Below are positions 22,418 through 28,946 of a stretch of DNA of 28,946 bases, piece after piece; the stretch's first letter is position 1, and every line of letters starts with the position of its first letter. The stretch is from Hydrogenophaga sp. (GTDB lineage Bacteria; Pseudomonadota; Gammaproteobacteria; Burkholderiales; Burkholderiaceae_C). The stretch is from assembly GCA_025458415.1 (NCBI GenBank), contig JALOSN010000002.1, positions 1-28,946 of the forward strand, given 5' to 3'. The notes beneath the pieces are model-generated. The model had not been told where the DNA came from and made no database searches. It saw nothing but the letters and a program-made list of their open reading frames with translations. The position numbers and the translations under genes were made by a program.

Positions 22418-22915
22418 ATGAAGCACCCCTCGAATCCCCGCCTGCAGTCCTTGAGCCGATGGGTCCTGACTGTGGCCCTCGGCGCCGGTCTGGCCGCCGT
22501 TGTCCATGCCCACGGTGATGTCACACCGCAGGCGGTCGACACCAGCACCTTGCCGAAGCTCGGTGAGAAGTGGTTGCCGAGCAACCCCTACACGCCCGAT
22601 GTGCCGGAGTACAAGGAGGCCCTGCGCATCGGCACCTCGGCCTACAACCAGAACTGCGCCCGCTGCCATGGCCTGGAGGCGATCTCGGGCGGCATTTCGC
22701 CCGACCTGCGCAAGTTCGACCAGGAGTGTTCGGGCCTGGCCGACGCCGCCAAGAAGAAGGCGTGCTTCAAGGAAATGGACGAGTACTACATGGCCACGGT
22801 GCGGCGCGGGCGGGTTCGCGACGGAAGGGTCTACATGCCGCCGTTTGAGGGCACACTCTCGCAGGAGGCCATCTGGACGATCAAGACCTACCTTGACACC
22901 CGGCGCGAGCCCTGA
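22418..22915 (+). CDS. pedF: Cytochrome c-550 PedF-type
   Basis: The 165-residue periplasmic cytochrome has a signal peptide of about 31 residues, then HGDVTPQAVDTSTLPKLG, a hallmark of the PedF family. The single heme site is CARCH (Cys80, Cys83, His84) with GLEAISGGISPDLR just after, and the likely axial Met140 is in VYMPPF. Cys104 and Cys116 may form a disulfide. PedF accepts electrons from the PQQ alcohol dehydrogenases of Pseudomonas putida, so it probably does so for the enzyme at 9022-10740. ATG 22418 follows a GGAGACA ribosome site. Expression from a sigma-54 promoter links it to the dehydrogenase. Confidence 0.92.
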   Translation: MKHPSNPRLQSLSRWVLTVALGAGLAAVVHAHGDVTPQAVDTSTLPKLGEKWLPSNPYTPDVPEYKEALRIGTSAYNQNCARCHGLEAISGGISPDLRKFDQECSGLADAAKKKACFKEMDEYYMATVRRGRVRDGRVYMPPFEGTLSQEAIWTIKTYLDTRREP

Positions 22916-22965
22916 GGGCGCCCGGTGCTGCACACGACAGAAAACCATGAACAGGAGACAGCAAG

Positions 22966-23883
22966 GTGAACAGACCCCGGTTGGACACCGACGAGTCAGG
23001 ACGTGACGAACCCGCCAGCCCCCAGCGACGGCGCTGGATGACCGCCGCGTTATGCGCGACGGCGACCCCGCTTGTGCTGGCACAGCGACCGGACGAGGGT
23101 GAACCTTCCGAGTTCGAGGTGATCAAGCGACGCGGTTCGCTCATCGTTGCCGTCTACAAGGACAACGAGCCTTACTCATATGGGCCGCCCGGCGAGATGC
23201 GCGGGCTGGACATCGACATTGCGCGCGCGCTGACGCGCGAGATGGGGTTGGGCCTGTCGCTGCTGCCGTTCCAGGCGGCGGAGGACATGCACGGTGACCT
23301 GCGCAACATGGTGACCCGAGGGCATTACCTGGGATACGGGCCGGCCGATCTGCTGATGCGGGTGCCTGTCGACATGCACCTGATGATGGCCGACCGCCTG
23401 GCCCTCATTTTCGGTACTTATCAGAAAGAGGTGCCGGTGCTGCTGCGCGACCGCCAGCGCATCGGACAGGTTGCCTCGCCCGAGGAACTCAAGGGGCAGG
23501 TTCTGGCCGGGGAGCGTGGCATGGGGCTGACCTCGGCGCTGATGGGCTATGGCGGCGGCCTGCTCAAGGCGCAGGTCCGCCTGTTCGACACCGGCCTGCT
23601 GGCAGCCGAAGCGGTGGTCAGGGGTGATGCGGCTGCGGCTTATGTGACCCGTGCCCAGGCCGAATACGTGCTGGCGCGACAGGGTACCGCACCCGGTCAC
23701 CTTGTGATCGACGAGTTCAAGCTGGGCAACGTGGTGGACCGCGGCTGGCCCGTGGGCGTGGCCATCAAGTCCCGCAACCGCGAGTTGCGCCTGCTGGTCG
23801 AGGAGGCGTTCAAGCGCCTGCATGCATCAGGTGAGATGCTGGCCATCTTCCGTCAGCACAGACTGACCCTGACCACCGCATGA
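22966..23883 (+). CDS. Quinoprotein dehydrogenase-associated periplasmic substrate-binding protein (XoxJ/MoxJ-like)
   Basis: The product is 305 residues from GTG 22966, preceded by AGGAG 8-13 bases upstream. The N-terminus has a Tat-like or Sec signal (QRRRWMTAALCATATPLVLAQ). The rest is a type II periplasmic binding fold: RGSLIVAVYKDNEPYSY, GLDIDIARALTREMGL, GHYLGYGPADLLMRVPVD and a C-terminal VGVAIKSRNRELRLLVEEAF. This class lies beside PQQ dehydrogenases; XoxJ and MxaJ members are thought to help dehydrogenase maturation rather than transport. No ABC partner is adjacent. It probably forms a two-gene operon with the pedF-type gene (50 bp gap). Confidence 0.86.
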   Translation: MNRPRLDTDESGRDEPASPQRRRWMTAALCATATPLVLAQRPDEGEPSEFEVIKRRGSLIVAVYKDNEPYSYGPPGEMRGLDIDIARALTREMGLGLSLLPFQAAEDMHGDLRNMVTRGHYLGYGPADLLMRVPVDMHLMMADRLALIFGTYQKEVPVLLRDRQRIGQVASPEELKGQVLAGERGMGLTSALMGYGGGLLKAQVRLFDTGLLAAEAVVRGDAAAAYVTRAQAEYVLARQGTAPGHLVIDEFKLGNVVDRGWPVGVAIKSRNRELRLLVEEAFKRLHASGEMLAIFRQHRLTLTTA

Positions 23884-23920
23884 TGCGGCCCGGGCTTGGG
23901 CGCCGGGCGGGCCAGGCCCA

Positions 23921-25033
23921 TCACGTCCCCGGCCGCTTGCGACCCAGCTTTCGGTAGACCGTGGCCCGGCTGATGCCCAGGGCCCGGGCGGCCTCCATCA
24001 CGTTGCCGCGCGCGTCCTCCACCGCCTTGCGGATCAGGGCGGTTTCCACATCCTTGAGCGGCACCGCATGTCGCGAAAGTGCCGCATCGGGCGAGAACCT
24101 GACATCCTGAGCGAGTACCTGCAGCCGCAAGCCGCTCCATAGGGGTACCTCCACCGGCCCGTTGTGGTGGCGCGCCGCATCGAACAGGCTGCTCAGTGGC
24201 AGAGCCAGGTGCGTGCTGGCATGTCCGGCCGCCACCTGGGGAGGCAGTCCCAGCATGTCCGCGGCAGGACGGTTCAGTCCGGTGACATGTCCGTCATCAT
24301 CGAGCGAAACCAGGCCGTCACTGTCATCACCGAGCACCCGCCCAGGCCAGTTCATACGCAGCAAAAGTCGGTGGGGTCGGGCCAGCACGAGGGCATTCTC
24401 GATGCTGCGCGATGCCTGCGATACCAGGTGCTTGAGGGCTGGTTGCTCGGGCACGTCCACACCGGTCAGGTCGAGCATGCCCACGCAGAGGCCATCGGGC
24501 CCCCAGATGGGCGCTCCGGCACAACTGAAGATACTGTTGTCGCGGAAGAAATGCTCACCGCGGTGCAGCCAGAGCGCCTGTGTCTCGGCCAGTACGGTAC
24601 CGATGGCGGTGGTGCCGACGGCCCTTTCCGACAGGTCCACGCCCACACGGGCAATGGCCGCCGCCGCCGGGTGATGTCGGTCGACCGGGCCATTGACCTC
24701 GATCACGATGCCCTGCGCATCGGTCAGTATGGCGAAGTAGCGTGTGTGCAGCATGGCCCGGGACATCGAGCGGATCACCGGTGCAGCCGCCTGCTGCAGC
24801 GGCAAGCTGGCTTCCTGGGCACGGCGCCTGGAGGACTCCGTCACCGGCTCGAACTGCACGCGCGAGCCAGGTTCCAGTCCCATGTCCAGGCAGCGCCGCC
24901 ACGAGCGGTCGATCGGTGCCGCCAGCCAGGGGCATGCCGTTGGATCGCGAACATCCAGCACGGCACGGCGGGCCTGCTCGATCTGGGCCAGCCGGTGGCC
25001 GGACGTCAATCCCTCTTGCGTCGTGTGCGTCAC
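23921..25033 (-). CDS. GAF/PAS regulator with Fis-type HTH but no AAA+ domain
   Basis: The 370-residue regulator is AcoR-like in its N-terminal part: CLDMGLEP, then a GAF domain at about 85-215 (AVGTTAIGTVLAETQALWLHR split as AVGTTAIGTV and ETQALWLHR; CAGAPIWGPDG). A PAS-like segment follows at about 235-310 (GLVSLDDDGHVTGLNRPAADML). The C-terminal Fis-type HTH is at about 325-366 (NVMEAARALGISRATVYRKL). The AAA+ module with GAFTGA is absent and the remaining parts join smoothly, so this is a natural short architecture rather than a visible frameshift. It cannot open sigma-54 promoters alone. It is divergent from aorABC and may control it. A leftward sigma-54 promoter (25168-25183) lies upstream. 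Confidence 0.88.
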   Translation of the reverse strand: MTHTTQEGLTSGHRLAQIEQARRAVLDVRDPTACPWLAAPIDRSWRRCLDMGLEPGSRVQFEPVTESSRRRAQEASLPLQQAAAPVIRSMSRAMLHTRYFAILTDAQGIVIEVNGPVDRHHPAAAAIARVGVDLSERAVGTTAIGTVLAETQALWLHRGEHFFRDNSIFSCAGAPIWGPDGLCVGMLDLTGVDVPEQPALKHLVSQASRSIENALVLARPHRLLLRMNWPGRVLGDDSDGLVSLDDDGHVTGLNRPAADMLGLPPQVAAGHASTHLALPLSSLFDAARHHNGPVEVPLWSGLRLQVLAQDVRFSPDAALSRHAVPLKDVETALIRKAVEDARGNVMEAARALGISRATVYRKLGRKRPGT

Positions 25034-25095
25034 CTGTCGTTGTCTCCGTGTGGGCCGGTGCCGGTGAGTTTACGGGCGCTTGGAAACCGGCGTGC

Positions 25096-25112
25096 TGTTC
25101 CATATCGGAACA
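25096..25112. promoter_or_regulatory. Perfect inverted repeat TGTTCC-ATATC-GGAACA
   Basis: The 6-base arms are perfect with a 5-base spacer. It lies between the leftward promoter and the regulator's ATG, where binding would repress that transcript. A likely operator for the adjacent Fis-type regulator. Confidence 0.55.
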
Positions 25113-25167
25113 CCCGGGACCGAGTCCGAGCGCTTGCCGGTATCGCCGTTGCGTTCTGGCCAGATGG

Positions 25168-25183
25168 CGCAAGTCGCGTGCCA
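25168..25183 (-). promoter_or_regulatory. Sigma-54 promoter of the GAF-Fis regulator gene
   Basis: On the minus strand it reads TGGCACG-CGAC-TTGCG, essentially full consensus. Transcription would start near 25157, with a leader of about 124 bases containing the inverted repeat at 25096-25112. Confidence 0.7.
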
Positions 25184-25387
25184 CCGTCTCCGCGCGGGTG
25201 GCACAGGGCGAGATTCCGCCAGCTGATACCGGTTCGCATCCTGTCTCAAGCTGAGACTTTGTCGCGCCCAGACCGGGGTTCGCAGGGTTAACCCTTAGCA
25301 ACGGACCGGCCGGCTTCGCAACAATGTTGTGCAGCCACGAACACAAGCCCCACGATGGCCGGCGTGGTCCTTCAACCGGAGACACAA

Positions 25388-25861
25388 ATGCAGAAAACCC
25401 TCCATATCAACGCCGACAAGTGCACCGGATGCCTCCAGTGCGAAATGGCCTGCTCGTTCGAGAACTACGGCACCTACGCCACCTCGAAGTCGCGCATCAA
25501 GGTCTTCGATTTCCACCACACCGGCAAGAAGGTGCCCTATACCTGCACCCAATGCGACGAAGCCTGGTGCCTGCATGCATGCCCGGTGGAGGCGATCACG
25601 GTGGACAAGGCCACCGGCGCCAAGGTGGTCAACGAAACCACCTGCGTGGGATGCAAGGTCTGCACCATCAGCTGCCCCTTCGGCACCATCAACTACGTTC
25701 AGGAAACCGGCAAGGTCCAGAAGTGCGACCTGTGCGGCGGCGACCCGGCCTGTGCCGACGCCTGCCCGACCGGCGCCATCACGTTCGTCGATGCCAACTG
25801 GACCGGCATGGACAAGATGAAGCAGTGGGCCGACAAGCTGGGCAACCAGGCGGCCGCCTGA
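25388..25861 (+). CDS. aorA: Four-cluster ferredoxin-like subunit of aldehyde oxidoreductase, AorA
   Basis: The 157-residue iron-sulfur protein has 16 cysteines in four groups: C12/15/18/22, C53/56/61/65, C86/89/92/96 and C113/116/122/126. This fits four [4Fe-4S] clusters, as in AorA of Aromatoleum and the DMSO-reductase electron-transfer subunit family. It should pass electrons between the tungsten subunit AorB and the flavin subunit AorC. ATG 25388 has CCGGAGA upstream; the longer frame to 25355 lacks a ribosome site. AorB follows after 28 bp. Cytoplasmic, no signal peptide. Confidence 0.92.
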   Translation: MQKTLHINADKCTGCLQCEMACSFENYGTYATSKSRIKVFDFHHTGKKVPYTCTQCDEAWCLHACPVEAITVDKATGAKVVNETTCVGCKVCTISCPFGTINYVQETGKVQKCDLCGGDPACADACPTGAITFVDANWTGMDKMKQWADKLGNQAAA

Positions 25862-25889
25862 TCCCCCAAAACATTCAAGGAGCATCAAC

Positions 25890-27737
25890 ATGTCTTGGGC
25901 TGGAAAAATCCTCCGCGTCAACCTGACCGCGGGCACCGTCAAATCCGAACCGCTGAACATGGAGTGGGCTCGCGCCTACCTGGGTTCGCGCGGCCTCGCC
26001 GCCAAGTACCTCACCACCGAGATCGACCCCAAGGTCGACCCACTGTCGCCCGACAACAAGATCATCTGGGCCACCGGCCCGCTGACCGGCACCATGGCCT
26101 CCACCGGTGGCCGTTATACGGTCTCCACCAAGGGCCCGCTGACCGGCGCCATCGCCTGCTCCAACTCGGGCGGCTACTGGGGCGCCGAGCTCAAGATGGC
26201 CGGCTGGGACATGATCATCTTCGAGGGCAAGAGCGCCAAGCCGGTCTACCTCTACATCAACGACGATGTGGCCGAACTGCGCGACGCCTCTCACCTGTGG
26301 GGCCAGAGCGTCTGGAAGACCGAGGAAGCCCTCAAGACCAGCCTGCAGGACCCGCTGCTGCGCATTTCCAGCATCGGCAAGGCAGGCGAGAACGGTTGCC
26401 TGTATGCCGCCGTGGTCAACGACCTGCACCGCGCAGCCGGTCGCTCCGGCGTCGGCACCGTCATGGGCAGCAAGAACCTGAAGGCCATTGCCGTGCGCGG
26501 CACCAAGGGCGTGGGCAACATCCGCGACCCCAAGGCCTTCATGGCCGCTGCCAAGGCCGCCAAGAAGGTGCTGGCCGACAACGCCGTGACCGGCCAGGGC
26601 CTGCCCACCTACGGCACCCAGGTGCTGATGAACGTGATCAACGAGGTCGGCGCACTGCCCACCCGCAACCACCGCGACGTGCAGTTCGAGGGTGCCAAGG
26701 ACATCTCGGCCGAAGCCATGGCCACACCGCGCGCCACCGACGGCAAGAAACACCTGGTGACCAATCAGGCCTGCTTCGGCTGCACCATCGCCTGCGGCCG
26801 CATCTCCAAGATCGACGAGGGCCATTTCTCCGTGGCCAACAAGCCCGAGTACTGGGGAGCTTCCGGAGGTCTCGAGTACGAAGCCGCCTGGGCCCTGGGC
26901 GCCGCCAACGGCGTGAATGACCTGGAAGCGCTGCAGTTCGCCAACCTCATCTGCAATGAGGAGGGCATGGACCCGATCAGCTTCGGTGCCACCATCGGCG
27001 CCGTCATGGAGCTGTACGAAATGGGCGTGCTGACCAAGGAGCAGATCGGCATCGAGGCGCCGTTCGGTTCGGCCAAGGCCCTGTGCGAACTGGCCGTCAT
27101 GACCGCCAAGGGTGAAGGCTTCGGCAAGGAAATCGGCCTGGGCTCCAAGCGCCTGACCGCCAAGTACGGCCACCCCGACCTGTCGATGAGCGTCAAAGGA
27201 CAGGAGTTTCCCGCCTACGACGGCCGTGTGGTGCAGGGCATCGGCCTGGCCTACGCCACGTCCAACCGGGGTGCCTGCCACCTGCGCGGGTACACCATCG
27301 CGTCCGAAGTGCTGGGCATTCCGGTCAAGACCGAGCCCACGGAGAGCGAAGGCAAGCCCGAGCTGGTCAAGGCCTTCCAGGACGCCACCGCCGCGTTCGA
27401 CTCGGCCGGCATCTGCGTGTTCACCAGCTTCGCCTGGACCCTGGCGGACGTGGCTCCGCAGGTGCAGGCGGCCTGTGGTGAAGAGTTCACCATGGAGCAG
27501 CTCAACCACATCGGCGAGCGCATCTGGAACATGGAGCGCGAGTTCAACAACGCCGCCGGCTTCACCAAGGCCGACGACAGCCTGCCCAAGCGCCTGCTGA
27601 CCGAAGCCGCCAAGACCGGTCCGGGCAAGGGCGTGGTCAGCAAGCTGCCCGAGATGCTGCCCAAGTACTACGCCGCCCGCGGCTGGGACAGCGAAGGCCG
27701 TCCGACCGCCGACACCAAGGCGCGTCTGGGTCTCTGA
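25890..27737 (+). CDS. aorB: Tungsten-dependent aldehyde:ferredoxin oxidoreductase large subunit, AorB
   Basis: The 615-residue enzyme oxidises aldehydes to carboxylic acids using a tungsten bis-tungstopterin cofactor and one [4Fe-4S] cluster. Cluster ligands are Cys295, Cys298 and Cys302 (ACFGCTIACGR) plus Cys509 (DSAGIC). N-terminal family stretches are ARAYLGSRGLAAKYL, ATGPLTGTMASTGGRY and GGYWGAELKMAGWD. The ribosome site AAGGAG lies before ATG 25890. Members of this AorABC group in denitrifying betaproteobacteria oxidise many aliphatic and aromatic aldehydes and can reduce NAD or use hydrogen. Here it may remove the aldehyde made by the quinoprotein or by cytoplasmic pathways. A perfect hairpin separates it from aorC. 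Confidence 0.95.
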   Translation: MSWAGKILRVNLTAGTVKSEPLNMEWARAYLGSRGLAAKYLTTEIDPKVDPLSPDNKIIWATGPLTGTMASTGGRYTVSTKGPLTGAIACSNSGGYWGAELKMAGWDMIIFEGKSAKPVYLYINDDVAELRDASHLWGQSVWKTEEALKTSLQDPLLRISSIGKAGENGCLYAAVVNDLHRAAGRSGVGTVMGSKNLKAIAVRGTKGVGNIRDPKAFMAAAKAAKKVLADNAVTGQGLPTYGTQVLMNVINEVGALPTRNHRDVQFEGAKDISAEAMATPRATDGKKHLVTNQACFGCTIACGRISKIDEGHFSVANKPEYWGASGGLEYEAAWALGAANGVNDLEALQFANLICNEEGMDPISFGATIGAVMELYEMGVLTKEQIGIEAPFGSAKALCELAVMTAKGEGFGKEIGLGSKRLTAKYGHPDLSMSVKGQEFPAYDGRVVQGIGLAYATSNRGACHLRGYTIASEVLGIPVKTEPTESEGKPELVKAFQDATAAFDSAGICVFTSFAWTLADVAPQVQAACGEEFTMEQLNHIGERIWNMEREFNNAAGFTKADDSLPKRLLTEAAKTGPGKGVVSKLPEMLPKYYAARGWDSEGRPTADTKARLGL

Positions 27738-27764
27738 CCCCGCGCCCTGGGGACTGATCCGGTG

Positions 27765-27791
27765 AAGAAGCGGTCCCAGTGACCGCTTCTT
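27765..27791 (+). terminator. Hairpin between aorB and aorC
   Basis: AAGAAGCGGTC and GACCGCTTCTT pair perfectly (11 bp) around CCAGT, followed by ACTTTCTGA. It is a weak terminator or an mRNA-stabilising hairpin that could lower aorC relative to aorAB. Confidence 0.65.
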
Positions 27792-27816
27792 ACTTTCTGA
27801 CCTGGAGAACAACAAG

Positions 27817-28946
27817 ATGACCCATCACGTCATTCTCGGCGCCGGCCCGGCCGGTGTCATCGCCGCCGAAACCATCCGCAAGCACGCACCCGGTGACACC
27901 ATCACAGTGGTGGGCGACGAAAACGAAGCGCCGTATTCGCGCATGGCCATTCCCTATCTGCTGATCGGCAAGGTGGGCGAGGAGGGCACGCACCTGCGGC
28001 ACACGCCGGGGCATTTCGACAGCCTGGGGGTCAAGGTCCTGCGGGGCGTGCGCGCCAGATCGGTCGATGCGCAGGGCCGTCGCATCGCTCTGACCGACGG
28101 CAACACCCTGTCTTTCGACAAGCTCCTGATCGCCACCGGTTCATCGCCTGCCACGCCCCCGATCCCCGGCATCGATGGCCCGGGTGTGCACAGCTGCTGG
28201 ACCCTGGCCGACGCGCGTGCCATCGCTGACCTGGCCAAGCCGGGTGCCAAGGTGTTGCAGATGGGCGCCGGTTTCATCGGCTGCATCATCATGGAGGCCC
28301 TGCAGCAGCGCGGTGTCGAATTGTCGGTGGTCGAGATGGGCGACCGCATGGTGCCCCGCATGATGGGGCCGACCGCCGGCGGCATGATCAAACGCTGGTG
28401 TGAAACCAAGGGCGTGAAGGTCCACACCGGCGCCAAGGTCGAGGCCATTGAGAGGGGCCCGGCGAAGGAGCCAGGTCTGCTGGGCAAAATCGCCGAGGTG
28501 GTTGGCATCGGCTCGTCGGCGCCAGCGGGTGGCCCGATGCGCGTGCGCCTGTCGACCGGCCAGACCCTGGAGGCGGACCTGGTCATCAGCGCGACGGGTG
28601 TCAGGCCGAACATCGGGTTCCTGGAGAACTCGGGCATTCGCTGCCTCGTCGGCGTGCTCACCGACGAACACCTGCAGACCAATGTGCCCGGCATCTATGC
28701 CGCCGGCGACTGTGCGGAAGCCTTCGACAAGGTCTCGGGCAAGACCATCGTCAGTGCCATCCAGCCCAACGCCGCCGAGCAGGCCCGGGTGGCCGCCCTC
28801 AACATGGTGGGACAGGCGGCCGAACTGCAGGGCGTGACCCAGATCAACGTGCTGGACACCCTGGGCCTGATCTCCAGCAGCTTCGGCAACTGGGAGGGCC
28901 TGCCGGGCGGTCAGCACGTGGAGCTGACCGACGAAGCCAACCACCG
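27817..28946 (+). CDS. aorC: FAD-dependent NAD(P)H oxidoreductase subunit AorC, 3' partial
   Basis: The frame is open to the right edge, with 376 complete codons visible. The N-terminal FAD site is VILGAGPAGVIAAE, followed by APYSRMAIPYLL. A second dinucleotide site, VLQMGAGFIGCIIMEAL, lies near residue 150, and the second FAD motif is IYAAGDCAE near 290. This is the two-dinucleotide-binding pyridine nucleotide-disulfide oxidoreductase fold without a redox-active CxxxxC. CCTGGAG lies before ATG 27817. In the AorABC complex this subunit transfers electrons to NAD+. The C-terminus is beyond the window. Confidence 0.9.
   Translation, partial: MTHHVILGAGPAGVIAAETIRKHAPGDTITVVGDENEAPYSRMAIPYLLIGKVGEEGTHLRHTPGHFDSLGVKVLRGVRARSVDAQGRRIALTDGNTLSFDKLLIATGSSPATPPIPGIDGPGVHSCWTLADARAIADLAKPGAKVLQMGAGFIGCIIMEALQQRGVELSVVEMGDRMVPRMMGPTAGGMIKRWCETKGVKVHTGAKVEAIERGPAKEPGLLGKIAEVVGIGSSAPAGGPMRVRLSTGQTLEADLVISATGVRPNIGFLENSGIRCLVGVLTDEHLQTNVPGIYAAGDCAEAFDKVSGKTIVSAIQPNAAEQARVAALNMVGQAAELQGVTQINVLDTLGLISSSFGNWEGLPGGQHVELTDEANH

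Larger units (their letters stand above)
25034..25387. promoter_or_regulatory. Divergent control region between the GAF-Fis regulator and aorABC
   Basis: This 354-bp gap holds no convincing gene. It has a palindrome TGTTCC-N5-GGAACA (25096-25112), a leftward sigma-54 promoter (25168-25183), GTCTCA-AGC-TGAGAC (25248-25262), AGGGTTAACCCT (25284-25295) and CAACA-A-TGTTG (25319-25329). No clear promoter for aorA was recognised. Confidence 0.6.

Noticed and set aside
23921..25033. GAF-Fis regulator as a broken pseudogene of a full activator
   Set aside because: The frame is uninterrupted from start to HTH with no leftover AAA+ fragments, so a natural short architecture is more likely.
25875..27815. 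646-codon frame antisense to aorB
   Set aside because: Shadow frame; aorB is unambiguous on the plus strand.
1..28946. Mobile elements, integrase, CRISPR, tRNA or att sites
   Set aside because: None were seen; gene content is functionally coherent and the repeats present are intergenic G/C-rich hairpins, not insertion-sequence ends.

Overview
The window is high-GC DNA from a proteobacterium, most likely a betaproteobacterium of the Burkholderiales. Three things suggest this: a Bug-family solute-binding protein, G/C-rich intergenic repeat blocks of the kind common in Comamonadaceae, and an AorABC-type aldehyde oxidoreductase as known from Aromatoleum and Thauera relatives. The genus cannot be fixed from the sequence. 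I see no tRNA, rRNA, CRISPR array, transposase or phage gene. Almost the whole window serves one theme: periplasmic PQQ-dependent alcohol oxidation and what is needed to build, supply, regulate and drain it.

Layout. 1-1902: TonB-dependent receptor, cut by the left edge. 1915-3641 (-): ABC ATPase coupled to a Bug-type binding protein. 3912-8730 (+): a tight operon of YVTN beta-propeller, ABC substrate-binding protein, ABC-2 permease, SoxYZ-like carrier and metallo-hydrolase 1. 9022-10740 (+): a PQQ alcohol dehydrogenase with the Asp-x-Asp signature of lanthanide-dependent enzymes. 10899-11773 (+): a small cytochrome c overlapping an unknown exported protein. 11784-17675 (-): a nine-gene overlapping run, pqqABCDE followed by an ExbB/MotA-like channel, an ExbD-like protein with an extra periplasmic domain, a membrane protein and a lipoprotein. 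17769-19903 (+): a prolyl-iminopeptidase-like hydrolase and metallo-hydrolase 2. 19880-22084 (-): a sigma-54 activator. 22418-23883 (+): PedF-type cytochrome c-550 and a quinoprotein-associated binding protein. 23921-25033 (-): a GAF/Fis regulator lacking the AAA+ domain. 25388-28946 (+): aorA, aorB and a partial aorC.

How it fits together (partly inference). Receptor and ABC genes resemble the PedA1A2BC/Lut lanthanide systems and PQQ-uptake receptors, so they may supply metal or cofactor. PqqA-E make PQQ, the dehydrogenase oxidises an alcohol in the periplasm, and the cytochromes accept electrons. The SoxYZ-like carrier and the two hydrolases form the so-called quinoprotein relay, which has no proven chemistry that I know of. 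Aldehyde entering the cytoplasm could be oxidised by the tungsten enzyme AorABC.

Regulation. Three strong sigma-54 promoters face the transport operon, the dehydrogenase and pedF. Two more face the two regulators. The palindrome GCAACAC-CC-GTGTTGC lies midway between the divergent activator and pedF promoters, and a near copy sits upstream of the dehydrogenase. This points to one sigma-54 regulon run by the activator in the window. The least explained parts are the ion-channel module appended to the pqq operon and the relay system.
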